A DNA stretch of 64,000 nucleotides from Leptobrachium leishanense (GCA_009667805.1 CM019063.1:58264881-58328880); one strand, 5' to 3'; shown: positions 30,893 through 41,862, counted from the stretch's first letter. Notes: a model not told the origin generated them from the sequence alone. Numbers and translations: made by a program.

Positions 30893-32007
30893 CTATTTAT
30901 TTGCTTATAAAGTATTTTACCAGGAAGCAGTCTATTCAGGTAGGGTGGCAGCTTCCCAGAAAATCTCTTAAACACCAGGTTGGAAAGGTGAAAGGTGCGT
31001 CTAGATTTCAGGGACAGCCAGTTTAGCTCTTTTTACATGTCACAATGGTGGGTCATGTAGTTACACTGTAGCACAAAGCGGCAGAATGAGTTATACAACG
31101 TAGTAAGTTTATGAAGGTGTGTTTGTGGGGTGACTGCATACACTACATCTCCGTATGCAATAGCAGGCATAAGCATTTGCTGTACAATTTGCTTTCTTAC
31201 CACGGGGCTCAGGGAAGATTTGTTTCTGTACAGGGCACCTAGTTTGGGGTAAAGTTTGGATGGGAGTTTTTCGGCGTGGGGGCCAAAAGATAGATTTGGG
31301 TCTAACCACATACCTAGATATTTGAGAGAAGTGACTGTAGTCAGTGTGTCATTTGATCTTGTCCTGACACATAGATGGGGATTTTGCAATTTGTGTAGTT
31401 AAGGTTTTGTTCCAAAGAGCATCGTTACCGTTTTGTCAGCATTTAGAAAAAGTTTGTTGTGTTTGATCCGCTTTTCTACCTCTGTGAACTGTTCTTGCAG
31501 CACGGCCTCCAGCTGCAGGAGATTTGGTTTGCTGGTATAGATTATGGTGTCGTCTGCGTACATGTGTACAGTTGAGGCTTTGCAAACGATGGGCAGATCG
31601 TTTATGAATAGCGTGAATAGTAGGGGGGTCGAGTATTGAGCCTTAGGGTACACCGCATGTGACTGGGAGGGGAAGGGAAGTGCTGTCAGAAATGGACACA
31701 TATTGCGATCGATCAAATACATATGATTGGAACCAGGTTAGCGTTCGATCACCAATACTGGAGTTTTTAATTTTTTGCAATTGGATGCCATGGTCTACTG
31801 TGTCAAAGGCCTTGGCAAAATCAAGGAAGATGGCTCCAGTTAGGTTTCCTTGTTCCATGTCAGCTTGGATATCATTGTAAACTTTTAAAAGGACAGTTGT
31901 AGTTGAGTGATTTGGACGAAAGCCTGATTGATCTGGGGTTTAATAGTTTGAATATTGATAATAATCACGTAATTGCTTGTACACACATTTTCCCAAACAT
32001 TTTTTAC
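30893..32007 (-). mobile_element. CR1/L2-group LINE fragment (minus strand)
   Basis: A 5'-truncated LINE whose coding strand is minus and whose 3' end is at the left. On the minus strand the 3' terminus reads GCTTCCTGGTAAAATAC and then AT-rich bases. This end is shared with the SINE at 29,045-29,270. Confidence 0.65.
31033..31930 (-). pseudogene. LINE reverse transcriptase fragment
   Basis: On the minus strand the frames hold FLDFAKAFDTVDHG (RT motif A), then a shift after VTCGVP, MYADDTIIYTSKP (motif C), LNADKTVTMLFG, SLKYLGMWLDP and a C-terminal part with LYNSFCRFVLQCNYMTHHCD. The order and wording fit a Jockey-superfamily LINE (CR1/L2/Rex1-like), different from the element at 4,150. At least two frame breaks and one stop make it inactive. 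Confidence 0.8.
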
Positions 32008-32128
32008 GTTACATAAGCAGGAGATCTGAACATTTAAATTATTTATCTTTATCACAGTTGCTGTATCTCACACAAAGGTCTTTTCTGCCTGTATGATAAT
32101 AACGTAGACCCAGTTTGAATTTGTTTAA

Positions 32129-33313
32129 CCCCTTCGCTGCTGAACCATTTCACCGCTGTGTGCTGAGCTGATTTTTACCGCTTTTGCTCATCATGTTTAA
32201 ATGCGTTTAGAAGCCACGTTTTATTACATGACCCAGACATATTACATATTGTTCTTTCCGGCAGACTCCGCAGATTCATAATATATAATTTTTATATGTA
32301 TACATCATGTCCTGCCTGTATATTATAACAAAAATGCAATAAAATTTGAATTTTCAATCATTTACAGTGTGTAAAGTGTTTTTTGTTTCACATTTTATCA
32401 CATGAACATTTGCGTTTATATTTTCTATGGGGTGCGCTTGTACAAAAATTAGAAATGGGGACTCATGACATTTTTGGGGGGGAATTGTGATTTTTTGCAA
32501 ATGCACCCCATAGAAAAAAATCATTAGTGCAGCATCATTGTTCACTTTATAATTGAAATGTGAACAATATTGCTGCATTAATTAAAACACCACACAAAAA
32601 AAAAACATGTTTTAGATTCATTTTACTTTGAACATGGTAATTTTTGGTATCATTCGAAAGGCCATGCTCAGACCTTTCGAATGACTCCATGCATGCCACG
32701 GTTCTGGAGATATCGGGGTTCAAATGAACCCCGTATCTCCACCGGGGGATTTCCTTTGGAAAATCCCCTTTGGAAATCCCCGGGCAGCTAGGGGTTCCCC
32801 GGCTATCTGACGTCATCGTGCTATGCACGACACGTCAGGAGCCGAGGGGGAACCCGGAGGTGGAGCGGCCATCCAAGATGGCAGCCCCCACCGGAGCCAG
32901 AATACAATCGGCTGCCGAGCGGCGCCGATCGCAATCTGGCAATTGTAGGGTTAAAAAACAGGCACCGCTTTGAAGGGCAGACACTGCCCTTCAAAGCGGT
33001 GCCTGGTTTTTAGCTGAAAACCCTCCCGATCGGGAGAGGGATCCAAAAAGATCCCCCCTCCCTTCCAGGCGATCTCCCAGCTTTGCCGGGGGTCGCCTGG
33101 AAATGACGTCATCGCGCCTGCGCGATGACGTCATTTACGTCGGGGGCCGGCCTATCTGTGGCGCCTGGCTTCCCTGGAGCCAGAACGCCGCGGGACCCCG
33201 GACAGAGAGGTAAGTATCTCTGCCAGGGCTGCCGGATGACGTGTGGGACACGTCCTCCACATATAGCGGGAGTCAATCAGGACGTACCCCACACGTCATC
33301 CGCAGCGAAAGAG
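32129..33313 (+). mobile_element. piggyBac-like MITE P1 (1,185 bp)
   Basis: Flanked by TTAA (32,125-32,128 and 33,314-33,317). Ends are CCCCTTCGCTGCTG on the left and CCGCAGCGAAAGAG on the right, inverted over TTCGCTGC. The empty-site equivalent is visible in repeat R3 at about 2,470. It contains an almost perfect long hairpin at 32,961-33,006. A TTAA duplication with CCY-TTTCGCTGC ends is the piggyBac pattern. It has no transposase ORF. Confidence 0.75.
32961..33006. repeat. Hairpin module in MITE P1
   Basis: AGGCACCGCTTTGAAGGGCA is followed after a few bases by its inverse TGCCCTTCAAAGCGGTGCCT, a 20-bp arm with a very short loop. A related hairpin is at 33,749-33,795, and a half-decayed one at 13,025-13,065. 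Confidence 0.8.
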
Positions 33314-33426
33314 TTAAGATAAGGGACACCATCTAGAGATCAGAATCTTACATTTCAACAATATTTCTGTAAAGGATAAATGAATACATGAAAAATTAGC
33401 AAATTACCATTATTTTAATCTTTTAA

Positions 33427-34575
33427 TCCTTTCGCTGCGGTGGACGCGCTCAGCGCGTCCAACCGCATGTCATGTTGCGTGCGGAGGACGCGCAGAGTGC
33501 GTCCAGCCTTTGGGGTCAGCGTTCGGCCGGGCTCCGGCCGATCACTGGCCCCCCCGGTGCGGGCTGACATTCTCGATGTCAGCCCAGCATCCGGAACCGC
33601 CGCCGGGCTAATTAGGTGTCATCGCGGCGGCGCGATGACACCTAATTCAGGCGCCCCCCCCCGCATGTGCGGAGGAGGCGCCTGAAAGGGAGGGGGAGGT
33701 CCTTCGAACCTCTCTCCCTCCCGATCGGCGGCGTTGCGGGGGTTAACCCAGGCACCATTTGGAAGGGCACAGCCTGCCCTTCCAAATGGTACCTGGCATT
33801 AACCCCTGGGGAGCCGGATCACGAATCGGCGCTGAAAAGCGCCGGTTCGTGATCCTTTCCCGGAGCTGGCCGACATCTTGGATGTCGGTCAAGCCTCCGG
33901 GAACTCCCCCTGAGGACTGGAGTCATCGTGCATAGCACGATGACGCCAGTCCTGGAGTTAACCCCTTGTTGGATCGGCCAGAGCATGGCCGTTCCAACAA
34001 TACCAAACTCGAATGTGAAAAAAGTTAGTAAAAAAAAAAAAAAAATTAAAATAAAAAAATATTTAAAAAAAATTATAAAAAAAAAATCAAGTTTTTTTTT
34101 CTTTTTTTTGGTTTGTTAAAGCAGCAATATTGTTCCCATTTCAATTATAATGTGAACAATGATGCTGCACTAACGAATTTTGTATGCGGTGCGTTTGTTA
34201 AAAATCGTGTAATTTTCCCCCAAAAAAAATGTAACGAGACCCCATCTCTAATTTTTTTTAACAAGCGCACCCCATACAAAATATAACCGCAATTGCTCGC
34301 ATGTTAAAATGTGAAAAAAAAAAACACTTTACACATTGTAAATTATTGAAAAATCATATTTTATTGCATTTTTTGTTATAATATACAGACGGGTCATGAC
34401 GTATACATATAATAATGACATATTATGAATCTGCCGAGTCTGACGGAAAGAACGATATATAATATGTCTGGGTCATATACTAAAATAAGCCTTCAAAACA
34501 CGTTTAAACATGATGAGCAAAACCGGTAAAAATGACCTCAGCACAGGGGCGGGAAAAGCCTCAGCAGCGAAAGGG
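33427..34575 (-). mobile_element. piggyBac-like MITE P2 (1,149 bp, inverse to P1)
   Basis: Flanked by TTAA (33,423-33,426 and 34,576-34,579). Ends are TCCTTTCGCTGCGG and GCAGCAGCGAAAGGG. Its right part (AACATGATGAGCAAAACCGG and beyond) is the inverse of the left part of P1, so P1 and P2 are the same family in opposite orientation, 113 bp apart. A submodule at about 33,802-33,958 is flanked by TTAA and may be a MITE within the MITE. Confidence 0.75.
33749..33795. repeat. Hairpin module in MITE P2
   Basis: AGGCACCATTTGGAAGGGCA pairs with TGCCCTTCCAAATGGTACCT, a 20-bp arm with one mismatch. It is the counterpart of 32,961-33,006 but with a different inner sequence, so the pairing is kept while the bases change. 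Confidence 0.75.
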
Positions 34576-34787
34576 TTAACTATCTTAAAATAACAATTTC
34601 TAGGCTAGGCGGGCTCCTCCAAGAGTAAGTGTGCATTTGACTTTTCTTTTTATATGAAGATTGTGAAAAAGGAGTTACACTAGGGGAGGTCCCCAATCTG
34701 TTCCACATGTGAGAAAATCAAAAAGATCTGCAGTAGGATGGAATAACTGGCTGAGAAGAGTAACTCATCGAGGGGTTGATGGGCGCC

Positions 34788-36115
34788 CAGTGGCGTAACT
34801 AGAAACCTGAGGGCCCCAGTGCAAGAATCCATGAAGGGCCCCCCCAACCCCCCCAAAAAAGATCCATATTTTTACCTTTTTTTTTTTTCTGCAATATAAA
34901 AAAGATAGTATTGCCCCCAGCTCACATGGACATATATTGCCCCAAGACCACACATGAATATATTGCCCCAGCTCACACATGGATATATTTGCCCCCAGCT
35001 CATGGAAATACTGCCCCAACACATGGATATACTGCCCCAACACATGGATATGCTGCCCCAACACATGGATATGCTGCCCCAGCTCATGGATATACTGCCC
35101 CAGCACATGGATATACTGCCCCAGCACATGGATATACTGCCCCAGCTCTGCCCCCCAGCTCATGGATATACTGCCCCAGCTCTGCCCCCCAGCTCATGGA
35201 TATACTGCCCCAGCTCTGACCCCCAGCTCATGGATATATTGCCCCAGCTCTGACCCCCAGCTCATGGATATATTGCCCCAGCTCTGACCCCCAGCTCATG
35301 GATATATTGCCCCAGCTCTGACCCCCAGCTCATGGATATACTGCCCCAGCTCTGACCCCCAGCTCATGGATATATTGCCCCAGCTCTGACCCCCAGCTCA
35401 TGGATATACTGCCCCAGCTCTGACCCCAAGCTCCTGGATATACTGCCCCAGCTCATGGATATATTACCCCAGCTCTGCCCCACCAGCTCATGGATATATT
35501 GCCCCAGCTCTGCCCCCCCAGCTCATGGATATACTGCCCCAGCTCTGCCCCCCAGCTCATGGATATACTGCCCCAGCTCTGCCCCCCAGCTCATGGATAT
35601 ATTGCCCCAGCTCTGCCCCCCAGCTCATGGATATACTGCCCCAGCTCTGCCCCCCAGCTCATGGATATACTGCCCCAGCTCTGCCCCCCCAGCTCATGGA
35701 TATATTGCCCCAGCTCTGACCCCCCAGCTCATGGATATATTGCCCCAGCTCTGCCCCACCAACTCATGGATATACTACCCCCAGCCCAGCTCTTACCTGC
35801 TCTGGGGGGCGTCTTCTCCGGCGTCTTCTCCTTCCTTGGCGAGCGGCCGCTGGAAACATCCAGCTTGGCCGCTCGCCGGAAACCACCTGATCAGCGCGAG
35901 GTCGCGTGCGCAGGTCAGGTGGTTTCTCTCCCACGTGAGCGGCCAAGCTGCATGTCAGCGGCCGCTCGCGTAGGGAGAGGGACGGCCTGCGCGCGGTCAC
36001 AGATTCTGGCGCTTTTTGCCGGAATCTGGCGGCAGCGCTGGGCCCCCCTCCAGTGGCGGAAGGCCAGGGCCCGGTCGCAACTGCGACCGCTGCGACCCTG
36101 GTACTTCCGCCACTG
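34788..36115. mobile_element. hAT-type nonautonomous element (1,328 bp)
   Basis: Flanked by the 8-bp duplication TGGGCGCC (34,780-34,787 and 36,116-36,123). TIR is CAGTGGCG on the left and CGCCACTG on the right. 8-bp duplications with CAGxGGCG ends define hAT elements. No transposase is present. More than half of its length is a minisatellite, followed by a GC-rich right end with imperfect palindromes around GCGAGCGGCCGC. Confidence 0.8.
34910..35790 (+). repeat. 35-bp minisatellite inside the hAT element
   Basis: About two dozen units of the form CAGCTCATGGATATA plus CTGCCCCAGCTCTG and CCCCC. Early units are shorter (about 20 bp, lacking the AGCTCTGCCCCC part) and later ones are 34-36 bp. 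The long ORFs here (up to 232 codons, all frames on the plus strand) come from the repeat and are not genes. Confidence 0.9.
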
Positions 36116-36123
36116 TGGGCGCC

Positions 36124-36550
36124 TGAACCTACGTAAGACCCATAAAGCGGTTTACTCTAGAGCCGGATATAGGCTCAGAAGAATGTGAGTCCCATAATAT
36201 ATTTTGATTATACATCACTGGACTGACATACTGCGCAATTTTGGGTCTCCCCTTTTTTCTCTTGCAGTGACATCAACTCTATACCATCACCTGCAGGGGA
36301 GGAGAAACAGAAGGGGAACAATTGAAGGACATGTATTGTGTTTGAATTTGTATACCAGTTTTTGGCGCTACTTTGTTTTTTGGTATTGTGTTATTTTTGG
36401 GTCATTAGAGGAACCCCCATGTACATTGTTGAGCGTACGAATTTAGACACATATCTTGGGGCGCTTCACCTTGCTTTCTCAACCTCCAGAGCCAGCTTAG
36501 GCTCAATCTATGTGAATGTGCATTCATAAAGATATTCACTATATGTGAAC
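36124..36550. other. No recognised gene
   Basis: Unique-looking sequence. The last 8 bases (36,543-36,550) are the target duplication of the next element. Confidence 0.4.
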
Positions 36551-36979
36551 CAGGGCTCAAAATTTCAAGTCCCAAGCTACTAACCAGGCCATGAGTTACT
36601 CACCACCAATTGCTCCACCTAACTCCTACCCAGCCCTTAACTCTGCCCCTAAACACCCCCCTTAAATTATCTTATGAAATTAACTGTTAAAGGTTTTAGT
36701 TAGAATAAAGTTACAAAATAACATTAATACCCAGACCCCAGATTCATGTATACCCAGTCAGAGCCCAGTGGAAGCAGAGTGAGGAGGCAGGGAAGCTCCT
36801 CTCCACCCCCCTGCCAGTGGCAGAGGCGAGCTTGGTCAGGTTAGGCAGCTGCATGGTGGCACCGCTGGAATACACAGCACGAAATAACTTATCGTGCTGC
36901 CTGCGTGTGCATTTCCACTCGCCTTCACTTAATTTCCACTCACCAAATGCAAGTAGGCGAGTGGAAATTTTGAGCCTTG
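36551..36979. mobile_element. hAT-type MITE (429 bp)
   Basis: Flanked by the 8-bp duplication ATGTGAAC (36,543-36,550 and 36,980-36,987). Left end CAGGGCTCAAAATTTC and right end GAAATTTTGAGCCTTG are inverted with one mismatch. No ORF of interest. Confidence 0.8.
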
Positions 36980-36987
36980 ATGTGAAC

Positions 36988-37426
36988 TGTAGAGTTATGC
37001 TGCACGAATTTTTTTTTTTTTTCATGTTTCCCTGGCATGGTTCATGGAGATATAATGTAGAATTATCTGATGATGAAACGTGTATGTAAGATTTAATATT
37101 GAAATCGTTGAGCGCGCTGTACCTGTTCGTCACTTAACAATTTACATCTAAGTTTTTGGACAAGTCAGATGTCTCTGAAAAAAATTAAATACCATGGAAA
37201 CAGGTTCAAGAATTTTAATTTTATTAGGTTTTAAAAGGGAGCTTCAATGAATTGAGAATTATTATTAATTTAACAGGCTGATTCCCCACGGGGAAATAAA
37301 AAATATGTTAATATTATTGTTAGATTGCATGTAAAGACACTTATTGTACATTTGCATTTTTATAAAACGCTGAGATGCCTAGGTCACCTTGTGTCCGTTT
37401 CACAGAAACTAAAATGTAAACACAAT
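36988..37426. other. No recognised feature
   Basis: AT-rich, with a poly-T run at about 37,011-37,022. Nothing supported. Confidence 0.4.
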
Positions 37427-38330
37427 CAGGGTTATTCAAAGAGATCCGAATGACTGCCGAAAGGTAACCGAACGCTGAAAATCAGCGTTCGGTTACCTTT
37501 CCTGGCCGTTCGGCTATTCAGAGAGCAGGCAGTTCGCCAAATGTTGGCGAATTGCCTGCACATACGGTGCCTGTTCGTGGGAAGTGAAATCCCCATAGAG
37601 AAGCCATGCTTCGTCTATTCAGAGAACAAAAACCAGCAGTGAAAAGTTGCCGAATTGCCCTGCCATTCGGTGGCTTCATGCGGAAGATTTATTCAGGCGA
37701 TTCCCATAGGCTTCAATGTTAAAAATATTCCCGTTTTAACTCAATATCTAATAAACCGTTGATTTATAATATTCTGCAGTAAAAAGTCTCTTTATTTAAA
37801 GATTTTTTGGGATATTTTAAGCATTTTTTGGGATTTTTTTGCCAAATATTTTTTCGTTTTTTTTTTTTTAAACATTTGTTCTTGTTTCTGTAACAGCCCT
37901 TTTTATTATCATTCATTGGATCTTATATGTCAATTTCAGACATTTTTGCTCAGTAGTTTCTTTGCAAACAGTGTTTCACTTTTCAAACATCCAAGCAAAC
38001 AGTTTTTTTTTTCCCACTCAATTCGTCTGCGGTGTCGGGTTTTTCCGGCGGTTGCGCTGCGCTCTGATCGGCTCCTGCTCGGGTTTTTCCCGGCGCTTTC
38101 GGCAAGGTTAATCCAGATGTTTTTGCGGGTTTTCGGTGTGCCTTCGCCGGATTTTGCGGTGAGTGTTAGTCAGGTTTGCGGTGGCTTTTCCCTGCATTAC
38201 GACGGCCCTGTGGTGCTTGCTGAATACACCGCAGGGTCGCTGAAATGGGATCACCAAATCGTGCCGAATTGAAGAGAACGAAAAGTTAACGAACGTGTGG
38301 TGACTTTCCGATTCTCTTTGAATAACCCTG
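37427..38330. mobile_element. TIR element family A, uninterrupted copy
   Basis: 904 bp with TIR CAGGGTTATTCAAAGAGA at the left and its inverse at the right. It carries a strong subterminal hairpin at about 37,458-37,501 (GAAAGGTAACCGAACGCTGA against TCAGCGTTCGGTTACCTTTC). It is the uninterrupted reference for the copy at 8,097-9,753. AAT occurs on both sides and could be a 3-bp duplication, but this is not repeated at the other copy. Confidence 0.8.
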
Positions 38331-39339
38331 AATGAAAAATACATATGCTATATACACATTTTCAAACTTTGTAAAGTTCCCCGGCAAAGTTTAGCAGATC
38401 TCTGTGTCCCAGAGCTGTCACATAATTACTTTAATCCCAGTTACAAGTTCAGGCACAGATAACAAAGGAAAACAGAAATTAAATGCAAATTATTATCCCG
38501 GCTGGATATTCTGTACTAATTAAATTCCACATCATTCAAGTAAAGACAAAAAAAAAAGAGAGAGAGGGAAAAAAAATCCTTTTTAAAAAATATACACCGT
38601 CTAATTGTGTCATTTTATCTATTTTTCTTTTTACTTACAGGACGGCAGATTTAATTGCCAAATTATTATTCTACACGTGAGCAAAATGATATCACTCGAC
38701 TGACCCATTAAGAACAAATACCTTCTAGGAAAAATATACATGATGCTAGAAACTGTTGCGTCCTGCTGCTGTATACATGAGGCATGAAATGTATATCTTA
38801 AAACACATTAATTCAGCTCGTGGCGTCGCTTTCAGACGCATTTAGTCTTTATGGATTTCTCATAATAACGATATAATGAAACACTAAACCCATTTCATAT
38901 ATTAATACCCATTAAAATAACAGGTGGCTGCGCAGATTATATATTACTTGTATAATCTTTCTATTTATTGGGATGGAACGTGATGAGATTCTGTTGGCGA
39001 TTTTCGTCTTAAGTCTGAACGTGTCAAGATAGTTGCCAGTATTAACCAAAAGCACATGTTACGATTAACGTTGCATATGGTACAGCTCTGTGAGGTACAT
39101 GCTACAGATTTTACTGTGATAGATACGTTGTGTGGAAAAAAGGATTGGATATACCTCATAATGATTGAATGCAGGTGTTTCAATCAGACCCTTTGTCACA
39201 GGTGTATAAAATCGCACACCTAGCCCTGCAGTCTGCGTTTACAAACAATAGTGAAAAAAGTCATTGTGAAGAGCTCAGTGAATTCCCGCGTGGTGATGTG
39301 ATGAGATGCCAATTTGTGATATTTCCTCCCTGTTGGATA
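38331..39339. other. No recognised gene
   Basis: Unique-looking AT-rich sequence with no coding signal. Confidence 0.4.
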
Positions 39340-40180
39340 TTTCATGGGGTAAAAAAAAAAAAAAAAAGTTTTTTTCAAAAGGCGTTTTTAACAAAAAGAA
39401 TGCATGGAAATAATATATAAGGTCTTATGAATAACAATAAAAAGGTCAGTTAAAGAAAAATAAAACCCGCCATAAAAAAAATAAATCTGAATCAAAAATC
39501 TAGCTCTAAAAATCCAGAAAAATGCCTAAAAAATAAATTAATAAAAAGACGTTTTTTTTACTGCAAATGAAAAGAATAGACGGTTGAATAAAAAAATTAA
39601 TAAAATGGGGAATTTTTCTAACATTCAAACCTACAGGATTCACCTGATAAAGGCCCCGTTCACACTGTGCGATTTATCGCGCGGATTTTGCCGCGACGTC
39701 GCGCTGTGTAGCTTCTCCAATGCATTTCAATGGAGCTGTTCACATCTTGTCGCGCGTCGCAGAAGCATGTCGCAGGTACATGACCCTTTTTTTGCGATTT
39801 GTATTGGCGGTGCTTTGCAAAAATCGCACAAAACAGTGATGTCGCGCGACATTATCGCACCATGTCGCGAATATGAAAATCGTGCGGAAAGTCGCACAGT
39901 GTGAACGGGGCCTTAACCTGTCAAACAAAAGCAAAGAAAATCTGGGCATTTCGCCAACTTTTCTCTGCTGTTCGGTGTTCTCTGAATAGATTAACCATTA
40001 CTTCTCTATGGGGATTTTCACTGCCGCCAAATTGCATTGTATTTCGCTGTTGATTCACCATTATTTGGTGAATTGTCAGCTTTCTGAATAGTAGAATTGC
40101 CACGAAATTGCACCGTATCGGGAAATTCACTCTTCGGTGCAATTTGTTGGCAAATTCGGCTCTCTTTGAATAACCCCTCT
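39340..40180 (-). repeat. TIR element family B, copy split by a MITE
   Basis: Matches 26,561-27,145 in the same orientation, ending GGCTCTCTTTGAATAACCCC. A 263-bp Harbinger-type MITE sits inside it at 39,651-39,913. Confidence 0.6.
39651..39913. mobile_element. Harbinger-type MITE (263 bp)
   Basis: Flanked by TAA on both sides (39,648-39,650 and 39,914-39,916). TIR is AGGCCCCGTTCACACTGTGC, repeated exactly in inverse at the right end. The interior is CpG-rich (GTCGCGCG motifs). A 3-bp TAA/TTA duplication is typical of PIF/Harbinger. Confidence 0.8.
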
Positions 40181-40737
40181 AGTGATCACGTCTTTTGTGG
40201 TAAACTTTCAGATTTTGGTCAGTTCGTCATGACATTGGCACATGAAAAGAAATGGCCAACTGGAAAGATGCACCAGTCAAGAACAGACCCATAGACATGG
40301 AGGTCTACTACCCATCTGAACTTAGCAGCTGCTTTCCGACGAATGTATAAAGGAAGATGTGAGCTATGTGAATTCTACAAACACTTTTTGGATTTTGGGG
40401 TGGATTACGAGCCACTTATGTGTACTGGCTGTGTGCCAATCAGAGCTTGAGTTCAAGTGTGTTTTAATCCCTTTGAAGGCATCACAACTCATGTTTCCTA
40501 GGACATTTTAGCACCAAATAACATGCCCTATCGAAATATTTCACTGGGATGACCCATTAAAATGTGTGTAAACGCTCGTATAATTTGTCACGGATATCAA
40601 GAAACAAGCGATATCCAGTCCATCTACTGCAGTAAAATACCTGTAAATAATTTTTTTTCTCCATTGCATGAACCTGAGAAAAAAACCTATAAGTAGTAAA
40701 AAAAAAAGACAAATTTTGCAATAGCAAAAAAATTTTT
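40181..40737. other. No recognised feature
   Basis: Unique-looking sequence before the nested complex. Confidence 0.4.
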
Positions 40738-40832
40738 TTAACCCCGTCACTACCAAGTAATTTTCCAAAATAACATTGTCAGGAAACTGCTTTTCTTTTG
40801 AAAAATCATTTTTAATTAATTTTATATCAAGC

Positions 40833-40969
40833 CAGGAGGCTTCATATTTTGCATTCTCTTTTCTTTACTAAACAACAGCAGCAAAGGAAAGTTTACATAG
40901 CAACAGTAGTAACCAATAAACAAGTGAGTAGTAAGTCCTAGCCACGCCCTCTTTTCTTTGCTGCTGGAC
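40833..40969. repeat. DIRS left inverted terminal repeat
   Basis: Inverse of 56,373-56,500. It begins AGGAGGCTTCATATTTTGCA and ends GCCACGCCCTCTTTTC. There are a few substitutions and one 2- to 4-bp difference near CAAGTGAGTAG. Confidence 0.85.
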
Positions 40970-41862
40970 CACGTGAGACGTTTACAAAACAGCTCCTGGT
41001 TGTCAGATTTATTTTGCTATATTTTACTGATTTATTGACTGTTTCTTGATCTAAATTTACTTGTTTATAGTTTACATAAAACTGTGTATATGACTTAATT
41101 GTTTTTTTCCCTAAGGTTGTTCTTCCCTGTTGTGTGGGTACTCTCCCGCCTGCAGGCGCGTTTGCACTGTTGCTTGTTATCTCCCGGCGGTCTGGGGTCT
41201 TTTTCCCCTGCCCGTCGGGTGATTTGCGGTGTTTTTTTCCTCATTGCGCGTTTTCGGGCATTTGTTTTTTCCCGGTTTCGGCTCTCATGCGGCGCCTGTG
41301 TATCCGTTCCGCGCGTGCGTGGCTTTTTTCTTTCCTCTCAGAGCAAGCGGCATGCGTTTGCGCCTGCGCAGGCCGGCGGCCATTTTAAGTCCGTACGAGA
41401 CGATTGCCGCCATTCGGAAATACACCTCCTCGTGTCCCACTGTGTAAGACGGCTCTCACAGCTCATTGCCTCCGCTGCTCCCCAAACAGCTCCGCTCTGC
41501 CCTCAGGTGCACTACTGAACTCGGTGAGTCCCGCAAGCTGTACTCCGTACAGCTTTATCGCATATTTTCTGGCGGGAATTCTATACCCGCGATAGCGTCG
41601 GGTGAGCCCCGCATTTTACCTCCATTTAATTATATATTTATCCATATATATACACCAACAGGTGAGCCCCGTTATTTGATTTTGCCCCATGGATCCTCCG
41701 CAGCTCCCCACTAACCAGGAAGACCTTAAGGCCTGGCTCCTTGCGGCGATCTCCGAAATGCTTCCCATTGCACTAGCGGCGCTGCCCCCGCTTCCCCAGC
41801 CAGAGCCCCCGGTCCTTTCTAGGGCCCAGTCACCGGCCCATTCTGAAGGATCACAATCAGAT

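Larger units (their letters stand above)
30612..34610 (+). repeat. Old repeat R3 split by three insertions
   Basis: The pieces lie at 30,612-30,890, 32,008-32,124, 33,318-33,422 and 34,580-34,610. In order they match 2,113-2,640. The interruptions are a LINE (about 30,893-32,007) and two TTAA-type MITEs (32,129-33,313 and 33,427-34,575). Confidence 0.75.

Noticed and set aside
34910..35790. CRISPR-like regular repeat array
   Set aside because: Units are contiguous with no unique spacers, and the array lies inside a eukaryotic hAT-type element. It is a minisatellite.
35455..36188. Long ORFs (172 and 232 codons) with repeated Cys/Pro/Tyr motifs
   Set aside because: All frames on the plus strand are open through the minisatellite because the unit lacks stops. 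The peptides are the repeat read in different frames, not proteins.
37058..37085. CTGATGA followed closely by GAAACG, hammerhead-like
   Set aside because: There is only one base between the two core parts, so stem II is absent. Probably chance.
41099..41714. ORFs of 72-139 codons in the DIRS 5' region
   Set aside because: GC-rich 5' untranslated region of the DIRS; several overlapping frames, none with gag or other similarity. The gag-like ORF starts at 41,689.
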